A DNA stretch of 64,000 bases from Gemmatimonadaceae bacterium (GTDB lineage Bacteria > Gemmatimonadota > Gemmatimonadetes > Gemmatimonadales > Gemmatimonadaceae). Positions 13,888 through 23,085 of the stretch are shown piece by piece. A program made the translations under genes and the position numbers. Location of the stretch: the NCBI GenBank assembly GCA_025358925.1, contig JANYHT010000003.1, forward strand, positions 1-64,000, in the 5' to 3' direction. Below the pieces are notes generated by a model that saw only the letters and a list, made by a program, of their open reading frames with translations, was not told the DNA's origin and made no database searches. The first letter of the stretch is position 1. Each line of letters begins with the position of its first letter.

Positions 13888-14940
13888 GTGACCGCGCGGT
13901 CGTCGCTACCTTCCGGCACCATGCGTCCGCCCACGCGTGCGGTCGATGTCAGTGTGCTCGTGCCGTCCAAGGATGAAGCGGGCAATCTCCCGCTGTTCCT
14001 TGAGCTGTGTGACGAAATGTTTCAGACGCAGGAAACGCAGTATGAAGTCATTGTGATCGATGATGGCTCAACGGATGGCTCGTGGGCATTGCTGCAAGTC
14101 CTCACCGAGCGTTTCTCGTTTTTACGTCCGGTGCGTCATCGTGCGCAGCGCGGAATCGCCGAAGCGTTGCGCACTGGATATTTGAACGCGCGTGGCGATA
14201 TTCTGGTCTTCTATCCCGCGGACTTGCAGTTTAAGCCAGAGGATATTCCACGCTTGGTCGCGCCCATCCTCGCTGGCGCGTCCGATATGGTGACGGGATT
14301 CAAGCAGGGCGAATATGAAAAGGCATTTGTCTCGCGCATCTACAATGCCTTGAGCCGAGCGTTGTTCCACGTGCCGGTGCGTGATCTCAACAATGTGAAA
14401 GCGTACCGACGCGAAATCATGGCCGCGCTGCCTATGCGTCCAGACTTTCATCGCTACATGATTGTGCTTGCCGCCGCGCAAGGATTTACCGTCAGCGAGG
14501 TACCGATCGCGCTCTATCCGCGACATACAGGCCGTTCAAAATTCGGAATTTCGCGCATTCCGATTGGTGTACTCGATATGCTCGCCGTGTGGTTCGAATT
14601 GCGTTTCGGGCAAAAACCGTTGCTCGCGTTCGGTATGCTGGGGGCTGCGCTGTTTGCTATTGGCGTCACGTCTGGTGCTGGAGCATTGGGCTGGCTCATG
14701 GTGACAGGGCAGGGGCAACGTTGGGTATGGACCGTTGTGCAGACCTGTCTCGTGTTAGGGTCGATTTTTTTCGCAACCGGGCTGCTGGGCGAACAGATTG
14801 CGCAGCAGCGTGCAGAAGTGCGCGAACTTCGCCGCGAACTTCGCCGCGAACTCGAGACGACTCGCCACATGCGCCCGAGTCACCCTGTCAATACATCGAC
14901 GATCGACGCTGAGCGCGCGTCGACGTACGACCACCGCTAA
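13888..14940 (+). CDS. Glycosyltransferase family 2 with C-terminal TM helices (polyprenyl-phosphate sugar synthase-like)
   Basis: VSVLVPSKDEAGNLPLFLELC, VIDDGSTDGSWALL, DLQFKPEDIPRL, SRALFHVPVRDLNNVKAYRR, two C-terminal hydrophobic segments. Confidence 0.88.
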   Translation: MTARSSLPSGTMRPPTRAVDVSVLVPSKDEAGNLPLFLELCDEMFQTQETQYEVIVIDDGSTDGSWALLQVLTERFSFLRPVRHRAQRGIAEALRTGYLNARGDILVFYPADLQFKPEDIPRLVAPILAGASDMVTGFKQGEYEKAFVSRIYNALSRALFHVPVRDLNNVKAYRREIMAALPMRPDFHRYMIVLAAAQGFTVSEVPIALYPRHTGRSKFGISRIPIGVLDMLAVWFELRFGQKPLLAFGMLGAALFAIGVTSGAGALGWLMVTGQGQRWVWTVVQTCLVLGSIFFATGLLGEQIAQQRAEVRELRRELRRELETTRHMRPSHPVNTSTIDAERASTYDHR

Positions 14941-14956
14941 CGCGGCTCGACGCGTC

Positions 14957-16159
14957 GTGCGCGTCTTGTTTGTCACGCACAATATCCCACGGTTTGAGGG
15001 CGATGCCGCCGGCTCGTTCGTGTTACGATTGGCGGTCGCGCTACAAGCGGCCGGTGCACACGTTGATGTCATTGCACCAGGAGGTGCCGGACCCGTTGCA
15101 CTCGATTGCATTGAAGGTGTGACGATTGCACGCGTTCGATACGCGACCGACGCGCGTATGACCTTGGCCTACAACGGTACAATGGCCGAGTCAGTGCGCT
15201 CGTCGTGGAACGCGCGTCTCGCGCTGCTTGGTTTGTTGCGAGCGCTTCGTCGTTCGACAACGAGGGCCGTGAGTGAAGCACGTACGCGCGGCGCACCGTA
15301 CGACGTCGTGCACGTGCATTGGTGGTTTCCGGCGGGTCTTGCACTTTGGAGGGCGTTTCCACCGCACGCACCGCCGATCGTGCTGACGATGCACGGCTCC
15401 GACGTGCGACTCGCGCAACAGTGGCGACCCGCGCATGCATTGATGCGCGCGGTACTCAAGGCAGCGGCAGTGCGTACCGCAGTGTCCTCGTGGTTGGCTG
15501 AGCGCGCGACCCGATTGACCGGTGGACTTGACGTGCAGGTTGCGCCGATGCCGGTGGATGATCGGCACTTTGACGCTCCGATCTTCGACGCGGTGACCAA
15601 CGAGTCGCCCGCTCGGGATGGTATTCTGTTTGTCGGGCGACTCAACGTGCAGAAGGGACTAGCGCAATTGCTCGATGCACTCGCGCAACAACCACTACGC
15701 AACGCTTGGCTGGATGTCGTTGGTGACGGTCCCGACAAAGGCAGACTTCGCGAATATGCCACATCGCGCGGCGTATCAGCGAGAATACGCTGGCACGGCG
15801 CGCAACCAGCGTCCGTACTCGCGACGTTTTATCGACGCGCGCTAGTCGTGGCGATGCCGTCAACAGAGGAAGGCCTCGGCCTCGTTGCCGTTGAGGCGCA
15901 GTTGTGTGGCACGCCAGTTGTTGCCTACGCGTCTGGTGGGTTGTCCGACGTCGTCCGTACGGAATGGGGCGGGATCCTCGTACCGTGTGGTGACATCACC
16001 GCCCTTGCCAATGCCCTCGGGAATGCTCTGACCATTGGCCCGCACGATGAGCGTTCACGTGGCAAGATGCGTGAGGCGATGCGCGAGCGATTTGCACCGA
16101 GTGTGGTGGCGTCACGGTATCTCTCGCTGTATACGGAGGCCATGCATGGGTCCACTTAA
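14957..16159 (+). CDS. Glycosyltransferase family 4
   Basis: VRVLFVTHNIPRFEGDAAGSFVLRLAVALQAAG, GILFVGRLNVQKGLAQLLDAL, MPSTEEGLGLVAVEAQLCGTPVVAYASGGLSDVV; GTG start at 14957. Confidence 0.9.
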   Translation: MRVLFVTHNIPRFEGDAAGSFVLRLAVALQAAGAHVDVIAPGGAGPVALDCIEGVTIARVRYATDARMTLAYNGTMAESVRSSWNARLALLGLLRALRRSTTRAVSEARTRGAPYDVVHVHWWFPAGLALWRAFPPHAPPIVLTMHGSDVRLAQQWRPAHALMRAVLKAAAVRTAVSSWLAERATRLTGGLDVQVAPMPVDDRHFDAPIFDAVTNESPARDGILFVGRLNVQKGLAQLLDALAQQPLRNAWLDVVGDGPDKGRLREYATSRGVSARIRWHGAQPASVLATFYRRALVVAMPSTEEGLGLVAVEAQLCGTPVVAYASGGLSDVVRTEWGGILVPCGDITALANALGNALTIGPHDERSRGKMREAMRERFAPSVVASRYLSLYTEAMHGST

Positions 16160-17111
16160 ACGTTCGCGCAACCTCTGGTGGACCATCGCGCAGATCGTCG
16201 CGATCGCGGCCGCGCTTGTTTACGCATGGCGTGCGCTGTCGCAACAATGGACTGCCGTGCGTGCTGTCGCACAGCACGTGCATGTGCAATGGAGCTGGAT
16301 GCTGCTCTCTGTCAGCATGGTACTCATCGTACACGCGTCCTTGGTGCAGAGCTGGCGCACGTTACTCGTCGGATGGGGGAGCCATCTCCGCTTCGGCGCC
16401 GCGGTGCGCATTTGGACAATCTCGAATTTGGGCAAGTATCTACCGTTCAAGATCGGATCGATCGCGGCCATGGGCGTGCTGACGCAACGTGAAGGCGCGT
16501 CCGGCATCGCAGCGATCGGGGCAGCGTTGCTCGGTGCGCTCTTAAATCTTGGTGCGGGCTTTGGCGTCGTTGTACTTGGTGGAGCGAGCGTATTGCGATT
16601 GCTCGATTCGACGCAGCGCATCACTGCGATCCTAGGGAGTGTGTTCTTCATGCTCGGTGTCCTCGCGCTGCCTTGGCTGCTACCGCCCATCGTCGCGCGT
16701 ATCGCACAGTGGCGCGGACTTCCGCCGCTTGACCGACACTTACGCGCACGAATCCTCTGGCTCGTAACCTTCGTCAATGTGTTCGCGTGGATCGGCTATG
16801 GCCTCGCGTTCATGGCATTCTCCCGCGGACTCGTACCGCAAATTGCTGGCGCTCCCGCACTGTTTATCGCAGTATATACCGTCTCATACATCAGCGGCTA
16901 CTTGATGATCTTCGCACCCGGCGGACTTGTGGTGCGAGAAACAGTCATGACCGGCCTGCTCGTCGCGTTTGGTCTTGCGTTACAACCGGATGCAATTTTT
17001 TTAGCGCTCGCATCGCGCGTGTGGCTTACCGTCATTGAAGTCTTGCCGGGGTTGATCTCCCTCCTTTTTGCTCCCGCAATCGCGCGCGCTGCTGTTCGAC
17101 GCGTCAGCTGA
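16146..17111 (+). CDS. Lysylphosphatidylglycerol synthase TM-region/UPF0104-like flippase family membrane protein
   Basis: Multiple TM helices; WTISNLGKYLPFKIGSIAAMGVL and YTVSYISGYLMIFAPGGLVVRETVMTGLL motifs. Confidence 0.75.
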   Translation: MGPLKRSRNLWWTIAQIVAIAAALVYAWRALSQQWTAVRAVAQHVHVQWSWMLLSVSMVLIVHASLVQSWRTLLVGWGSHLRFGAAVRIWTISNLGKYLPFKIGSIAAMGVLTQREGASGIAAIGAALLGALLNLGAGFGVVVLGGASVLRLLDSTQRITAILGSVFFMLGVLALPWLLPPIVARIAQWRGLPPLDRHLRARILWLVTFVNVFAWIGYGLAFMAFSRGLVPQIAGAPALFIAVYTVSYISGYLMIFAPGGLVVRETVMTGLLVAFGLALQPDAIFLALASRVWLTVIEVLPGLISLLFAPAIARAAVRRVS

Positions 17112-17149
17112 CTCGTGGTCGTCACGCGGCACCTTCACTTTCTCTCCAC

Positions 17150-19567
17150 TTGATGGCTCGTACTGACGCAACCCCCGCTCCTGAGGCGGCACCGCGTGCT
17201 CCGCTCGTTTGGGCAGCGCTGGTGTGTGTGGTAGCTACGATGCTACTCGCGTGGCCCGCCCTGAGCGGTGCGTTTCTTGTCAATCCGCATTCGGATCAGT
17301 ACATCGCCGGCTTTGCGTTTCGCGAATTTGCCGCACGCTCGCTTCGAACCGGGCAAGGTTTTCCACTTTGGAATCCGTTTCAGTTCGGAGGCATGCCGTA
17401 TGTCGCTGCGATGCACGGCGACATCTTCTATCCGACGTTTTTGTTGCGGATGATAATGCCTACCGACATCGCGATGACATTCGGTTTTGTATTGCACATG
17501 ATCGGCGCTGGCTTTTTCACTATTGGATTTTTGCGCGCAGCCGGAGTGCGGTTCCAGAGCGCAGTCGTAGGCGGCGTTGCATATCTCTTGAGTGGCGCGG
17601 TCGCGTCGTACGCATCGCCCGGACACGATGGCAAATTGTTTGTCAGCGCGCTGCTCCCTGCGGCACTGTGGGCGCTCTTACGCGCGATGCGTGATGGGCG
17701 TCGCGCTGCGTGGGGAGGGTTGTCGATCGTAGTCGGAATGGCGGTGCTCTCGCCACATCCACAGTTGTTGCAATACATGCTGCTCACGATCGGCGCTTAT
17801 GCGCTTTTTTTAACATTTCGTCCGCTCGCAGTCGCTCCGGATGTCGTTGCGTCAATATCGGTCGCGTCGAAGCCGAAGCTCGTGCCACTGGTATTTACGC
17901 TCGGCGCGGTAGTGCTTGGGGCAGCAATTGGTGCCGTTCAATATTTACCAGTGGCTGAGTACGTTGCGTGGTCACCTCGTTCCGGGGGTAAAGGTTATGA
18001 GTATGCAACGAGCTACTCGTTCCCACTCGAAGAAACAATCAACGAATATCTGCCGCAATTCTCTGGCATCCTTGAAAATTACTGGGGTCGCAACGGCATT
18101 CACTTTCACAGTGAGTACGCAGGCGCGTCGGTGTTAGTGCTCGCGCTGTTCGCGTTTGGCGGCGGGTTGATCAATCGTCATCGCGCGCACAGTTGGTTTT
18201 GGATATCCGCGGTCGTGGTGTCGCTCCTCTGGGCGTGGGGCAGTGCTACTCCATTTTACCAATTGGTGTACGCCGTCATTCCGGGGGCGAAGTTCTTTCG
18301 CGCGCCGAGCACGATGCTCTTTGTGACAGCTTTTTCCATATCCATACTCGCGTCGTTTGGCGCAGAGCGCGTGCTCGCCGGCAAAGCGACCGCACGGCTT
18401 GCGATCGCGTGGGCTGTATTTGCGCTCAGCGTCGCAGTCATCGCCACCGGCGGAGGGCTTACTCGCTTTGCTCTGTCATTGTTCGGTGATGTGCGCGGTG
18501 ATCAGATCACGGCGAACGCATCACACGTGGTCTTGGGCGCCTGGCGATCCGCGCTATTTGTTGTGCTCACACTGGGCGTCGCCCTCGCGACCGCGCGGCG
18601 TCAACTAAAAACACCAGTCGCTGGCTGGCTGCTAGCCGCAATTGTATCGCTAGACTTGTGGAGCGTCGAACGCCACTACTGGCTCTTTTCTCCGCGTGCG
18701 GACGTGCTCTACGCTGACGACGCGATTGTTCGATTCTTGACGACGCAAACACAACCGGGACGAGTCATTGCCATCCCGCTCAGCGACAACACTGCGTCTC
18801 ACGATCCATTCCTGTTGGGCGACGCGTTGATGCACTACGGCATTCGCGGTGTCTTGGGCTATCACGGAAATGAGCTCGGTCGATACCAAGAGCTGTACGG
18901 AAAAAATGAAGGCTTCCAGAACATCGCGAACCCGAACTTCTGGTCGCTCACGAATGCGCGTTTCTTCTACACGAACGCTCCAGAATTACCATTCCAAGGA
19001 GCGAAATTGGTCGCCGGCCCTGTGCGGAACGCCGCGGGAACGATGACCTTTCTGTACCAGCTGCCGGGAGAACATCCAGCCGCATGGGTGGCGCCACAAA
19101 TCGTGAAGTTGAACGATGCCGCGAGCAAGGCGACTATTCTCAATCCATTGTTCGATGTTCGCCGAGTGGCAATTTTCGATAGTAGTAGCCATGTCCGAGC
19201 GAAACAGCTGGGTGATCCGTTGCCTGAGGTATTGTCGCTTGGAGTGCAGATACATCGCTACGACGCCGGCGCAATCGACCTCACGCTAGACGGGTTCTCC
19301 CCGGAAGGGAGCGCATTGGTTGTCTCGGAAAACTTCTATCCCGGATGGAGCGCTGTGGTCGATGGCAAAGATGCTCGCGTGGAGCGAGTGGATTTCACCC
19401 TGTTGGGAGTTGAACTTCCAGCAGGGGCAAGAAACGTGTCGTTTCGTTTTCGCAGCGCTCCGTACGAAGCAGGGAAAACCACCACACAGATCGCGCTCGT
19501 GCTCGCCCTGCTGATCACTGCGGGTGGCGCGTTGCTCGACCGGCGTCGCACGCCCACACCCGTTTGA
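17150..19567 (+). CDS. YfhO-like polytopic membrane protein (GT-C type)
   Basis: 805 aa, many TM helices, PLWNPFQFGGMPYVAAMHGDIFYPTFLL, C-terminal LVVSENFYPGWSAVVDGKDARVERVDFTLLGVELPAG typical of YfhO family. Confidence 0.82.
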   Translation: MMARTDATPAPEAAPRAPLVWAALVCVVATMLLAWPALSGAFLVNPHSDQYIAGFAFREFAARSLRTGQGFPLWNPFQFGGMPYVAAMHGDIFYPTFLLRMIMPTDIAMTFGFVLHMIGAGFFTIGFLRAAGVRFQSAVVGGVAYLLSGAVASYASPGHDGKLFVSALLPAALWALLRAMRDGRRAAWGGLSIVVGMAVLSPHPQLLQYMLLTIGAYALFLTFRPLAVAPDVVASISVASKPKLVPLVFTLGAVVLGAAIGAVQYLPVAEYVAWSPRSGGKGYEYATSYSFPLEETINEYLPQFSGILENYWGRNGIHFHSEYAGASVLVLALFAFGGGLINRHRAHSWFWISAVVVSLLWAWGSATPFYQLVYAVIPGAKFFRAPSTMLFVTAFSISILASFGAERVLAGKATARLAIAWAVFALSVAVIATGGGLTRFALSLFGDVRGDQITANASHVVLGAWRSALFVVLTLGVALATARRQLKTPVAGWLLAAIVSLDLWSVERHYWLFSPRADVLYADDAIVRFLTTQTQPGRVIAIPLSDNTASHDPFLLGDALMHYGIRGVLGYHGNELGRYQELYGKNEGFQNIANPNFWSLTNARFFYTNAPELPFQGAKLVAGPVRNAAGTMTFLYQLPGEHPAAWVAPQIVKLNDAASKATILNPLFDVRRVAIFDSSSHVRAKQLGDPLPEVLSLGVQIHRYDAGAIDLTLDGFSPEGSALVVSENFYPGWSAVVDGKDARVERVDFTLLGVELPAGARNVSFRFRSAPYEAGKTTTQIALVLALLITAGGALLDRRRTPTPV

Positions 19568-19577
19568 GACGATTCAT

Positions 19578-20339
19578 TTGAGCAGAATTGTGACCCCCGC
19601 CCGCGGCTCGTTGGCGCTTGGTGAACGGGGACTGGTTATCGTGCCAACCTATAACGAAAGCGAAAATATCACGCGCATCGTGCCGCAGATCCTTAACCAG
19701 GATCCAAGGCTCGATGTGCTCGTCGTGGACGACAATTCGCCTGATGGGACTGGCGCGTTAGTGGACACAATGGCCGCGCTTGAGCCTCGTATTCACATCT
19801 TGCATCGCGCTGGCAAGGAGGGTCTCGGCAAGGCGTACTTAGCCGGGTTTGCCTGGGCGTTGGAGCGGGATTACGAGTTTGTTTTCGAAATGGATGCTGA
19901 TTTTTCGCACGATCCGGCGCACTTGCCGGAATTTCTCGCCGCGATCAAAGACAAAGATCTGGTGTTGGGTTCGCGCTATCGAGACGGGAAAGTCACCGTC
20001 GTGAATTGGCCGATGACACGGCTCATGTTGTCGTACAGCGCAAATATCTACGCCCGAGCCGTGACTGGTCTTCGCCTCGGCGACGCGACGGGGGGCTTCA
20101 AATGCTTTCGGCGTGCGGTGCTCGAAGGCATTCAACTGGATGACGTGCGATCAAACGGCTACGCCTTCCAAATTGAGATCAGTTTCCGTGCATGGAAGCG
20201 AGGCTTTCGGATTGGCGAAATTCCAATCGTCTTTCATGATCGTACTGAAGGCGAATCGAAGATGTCCAAGGGCATTGTTCGCGAAGCCATCTTGATGGTG
20301 TGGCGACTGCGCTGGTGGGCAATTACGGGTCGCATTTAA
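19578..20339 (+). CDS. Polyprenol monophosphomannose synthase-like GT2 (DPM1 family)
   Basis: LVIVPTYNESENITRIVPQIL, VVDDNSPDGTGALVD, FEMDADFSHDPAHLPEFL, TGGFKCFRRAVLEGI; TTG start at 19578 or GTG at 19590. Confidence 0.88.
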   Translation: MSRIVTPARGSLALGERGLVIVPTYNESENITRIVPQILNQDPRLDVLVVDDNSPDGTGALVDTMAALEPRIHILHRAGKEGLGKAYLAGFAWALERDYEFVFEMDADFSHDPAHLPEFLAAIKDKDLVLGSRYRDGKVTVVNWPMTRLMLSYSANIYARAVTGLRLGDATGGFKCFRRAVLEGIQLDDVRSNGYAFQIEISFRAWKRGFRIGEIPIVFHDRTEGESKMSKGIVREAILMVWRLRWWAITGRI

Positions 20340-20361
20340 CCTCAGCGAGTGATCCGAGCAC

Positions 20362-21225
20362 ATGGATGATTTCGTTCGTAACGCTATTGCGCTGGAAGGA
20401 GTCCCGTTCACAAAAATGACGGGTTCTGGCAACGATTTTGTGTTTTTTGATGCCAGAGAAGCTCCCTCGGACATTCTGAGTTCACCTGACATTATCGCGG
20501 CTATCTGCAACAGGTACAACGGTATCGGCGCTGACGGTCTAGTGATACTGGAAGCGGCGATGCCAACTGCGGATGCTAGAATTTTGTATTTCAACAGCGA
20601 CGGATCGCTGGCAGATTTGTGCGGGAATGCAACTTTGTGCGCAACGGCGTTGTGCGCGGCCCTCGAGATTTCAAATCCAGCGGGTATGCGCCTCGCCACA
20701 GCGGCGGGCATTATCTCCAGTCGTGTTGATTCTAACGAGCCAGAAATCGACCTGCCGCCGGTCGTTGATGTTCGACCGAGTTTACCAATCGCTCTAGCGG
20801 GATCAGAGACTCGGATAGGGTTTGCCCACGCGGGTATACCGCACATTGTGGTGCTATGTGACGACGCAGAGAACGTTGATATTGCCGCTCGCGGACCAGC
20901 TCTGCGACATCATCCGGCAGTATGCCCGGCGGGCGCGAATGTGAATTGGGTTTCAGCGCTACCAGATGGTCGCTGGCGATACAGAACTTTCGAACGTGGT
21001 GTGGAGGGTGAGACGTTCGCGTGCGGAACGGGTGCGGTCGCAACTGCCATTTTACTCAGCACCTGGGCGCTGGTTTCGCTGCCGATAACCATTCGCACGA
21101 GTTCGGGGCGCGATCTAGCAGTCCGATTTCGCGAACAGCACGAGCCAACGGCAGGACTGTTACCGACGCTTCGCGGCGAAGGCCGCGTCGTTTTCCGCGG
21201 CGTACTCAAAACGCTGGTGCGGTAA
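20362..21225 (+). CDS. dapF: Diaminopimelate epimerase
   Basis: FTKMTGSGNDFVFFDA, LCGNATLCATALC, ACGTGAVATAI. Confidence 0.93.
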   Translation: MDDFVRNAIALEGVPFTKMTGSGNDFVFFDAREAPSDILSSPDIIAAICNRYNGIGADGLVILEAAMPTADARILYFNSDGSLADLCGNATLCATALCAALEISNPAGMRLATAAGIISSRVDSNEPEIDLPPVVDVRPSLPIALAGSETRIGFAHAGIPHIVVLCDDAENVDIAARGPALRHHPAVCPAGANVNWVSALPDGRWRYRTFERGVEGETFACGTGAVATAILLSTWALVSLPITIRTSSGRDLAVRFREQHEPTAGLLPTLRGEGRVVFRGVLKTLVR

Positions 21226-21538
21226 GACAACTCGCGACTTAAGTCGCTGGAAAAGAAGCACAGGCTATGTGGACAGGTGCACAGTTGCTATGAATCGTGA
21301 GGTTACCATTAGCAAAGTAGAACACGACATCGCTGTAAGTAGTTATTAAGCAACAGCTTGATCTGAGAACTGTTGTCCGAATACGGAAATGTTGGCAATT
21401 GTTTCCCACACTTATCCACCATGTTTGGTTTACATAACATGTATTATACGCATGCATTAATTTAGAAAACTGTAATCACTGCACCCTTGCTGGCGCGTCT
21501 CAGCCTCTTTGGTGTCGTTTAGGTCGCATCAACAAGAA

Positions 21539-21570
21539 CGGCGGCTCGATCAGGTAAGATCGAACCGCCG
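21539..21570 (-). terminator. Candidate Rho-independent terminator for the minus-strand TPR gene
   Basis: 13-bp stem CGGCGGTTCGATC/GATCGAGCCGCCG (one U-G pair on the minus-strand RNA), 6-nt loop, followed by TTCTTGTTGATG. Confidence 0.75.
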
Positions 21571-21598
21571 CACCGCAGCCTAGGAGTAAGATGCGTCG

Positions 21599-22264
21599 TT
21601 ACTTCGCGGCACCGGCTATTTCGCCAAGTCGAACCTTCGCTTCCTGTGCAAACGGCAAACCCTCTCGCGTCGCCAAGTCTTCCCAGATCTTCTTTGCCTC
21701 ATCCATCTTCTTTCCACTCATCAGGCTCCGAGCTTCCGACGCACGAAATTGGCCTTTGTCGAGCTCGAACTTCGCCATCCCAGATGCCTTCTCGAAATGC
21801 TCCGCGGCCTTGATGTAGTCACCCTTCGCGTCGTACCCAACGCCGATCAACCCCTCCAACGATGCGGAAAAATCCGCGCCAGCCGAACCGGTCGCCGACT
21901 CCAGCACCTTGATGCCAGCGTCGTACTGCTTCTGGTCGAAGTGCACCTGCGCCAACAGCATCGCCGCTTGCTGACCAGATGCCGTACTCGCGTAGCGACT
22001 GACCACCTTTTCGAGCGCTGCTTGCGCCTCCGGCAGCTTCCCCTCACTCAACGGTGCTTGGGCCTGATACAACGCTGCAGACGCCTTCTGCCGGGCGTTT
22101 GTATTCGTCGTCCGATACAAAAAAATGGCACCCGCTGCGACGATCAACGAGCCAAATCCATACAGGAGTGGCTTTTGATTCGCCTGGAACCACGACGCGA
22201 CATTCTCGATCGGATCGTCAGAATGTGCGACCAAAGAAGACGAGCTCCGTGTTGCCTGCGCCAT
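21599..22264 (-). CDS. Tetratricopeptide repeat protein with N-terminal TM helix (YfgM-like)
   Basis: KPLLYGFGSLIVAAGAIFLYR TM segment, TPR-like repeats (ALEKVVSRYASTASGQQAAMLLAQVHFDQKQYDAGIKVLESA); start trimmed so as not to overlap the tRNA. Confidence 0.8.
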   Translation of the reverse strand: MAQATRSSSSLVAHSDDPIENVASWFQANQKPLLYGFGSLIVAAGAIFLYRTTNTNARQKASAALYQAQAPLSEGKLPEAQAALEKVVSRYASTASGQQAAMLLAQVHFDQKQYDAGIKVLESATGSAGADFSASLEGLIGVGYDAKGDYIKAAEHFEKASGMAKFELDKGQFRASEARSLMSGKKMDEAKKIWEDLATREGLPFAQEAKVRLGEIAGAAK

Positions 22265-22353
22265 ACAGAAAGCCTGCGAAAATGGTGGACGGGTGTGCAC
22301 AAACAAACGCGTGCGCGCACGGTTTCCAGACAGCGTTGAAAGATAGCGGGAAG

Positions 22354-22427
22354 TGCCCCCGAGAGGAATCGAACCTCCGGCCACTCATTTAGGAAACGAG
22401 TGCTCTATCCAACTGAGCTACGGGGGC
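22354..22427 (-). tRNA. tRNA-Arg (anticodon CCU)
   Basis: Minus strand GCCCCCGTAGCTCAGTTGGATAGAGCACTCGTTTCCTAAATGAGTGGCCGGAGGTTCGATTCCTCTCGGGGGCA folds as a cloverleaf; loop TTCCTAA gives CCU; no encoded CCA. Confidence 0.97.
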
Positions 22428-22489
22428 CACGTGCAAACCTACCCAATCTGACCTGCCCGCAACCAGATGGCCGAGCGGCAATCACCAAC

Positions 22490-23023
22490 TCAATACTGTA
22501 CAATCGACTCTACCCGCCCGGCCGCATGCAGTCGCTCCCGACCGCTAAGGAAGCCGAGTTCGATCAGCATTGAAGCGCCAACAACAGTACCACCCAACCG
22601 CGCAATCAAGCGACAACACGCCGCCGCCGTTCCACCAGTCGCCAATACGTCGTCCACGATGAGCACACGCGCCGATGCTCCTAGCGCATCGGCGTGGATC
22701 GCTAAGGCATCAGCGCCGTATTCCAGCGCGAAGGGTTCCTGCACTGTAAAGCGCGGCAACTTACCCGGCTTCCGTGCCGGCACGAACGCCGCTCGCAAAG
22801 CGAGCGCAATTGGGACCCCAAACAAAAATCCGCGACTCTCAACCGCGAGAACATGCGAAATGTCGTCATGCGCGAACGCATTCGCCATCGCCGCGACGAC
22901 GTCCGTCAACAGCGCCCAATCGACGAGGAGCGGCGTAATGTCTTTAAACAACACACCGTCTGAAGGAAAGTTCGGCACGTCGACGATGCGCGCGCGAACG
23001 CGGTGTTCCATGAGTTCGATCAT
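22490..23023 (-). CDS. apt: Adenine phosphoribosyltransferase
   Basis: IVDVPNFPSDGVLFKDITPLL, LAVESRGFLFGVPIAL, RVLIVDDVLATGGTAAA. Confidence 0.96.
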   Translation of the reverse strand: MIELMEHRVRARIVDVPNFPSDGVLFKDITPLLVDWALLTDVVAAMANAFAHDDISHVLAVESRGFLFGVPIALALRAAFVPARKPGKLPRFTVQEPFALEYGADALAIHADALGASARVLIVDDVLATGGTAAACCRLIARLGGTVVGASMLIELGFLSGRERLHAAGRVESIVQY

Positions 23024-23085
23024 GCACCGAAACTAGCGCAGCGAGTCGGCGAACGAGGAGTGGGCGCGACGTTGCGACGGTTGCG

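Noticed and set aside
15319-15501. Numerous short overlapping ORFs throughout (e.g. this 60-aa ORF in the GT4 gene)
   Set aside because: Out-of-frame ORFs within confidently assigned genes, expected at this GC content
21239-21457. 72-aa minus ORF in the AT-rich spacer
   Set aside because: Composition (Cys/Asn/Tyr-rich) unlike neighbouring genes, no SD or family; treated as non-coding
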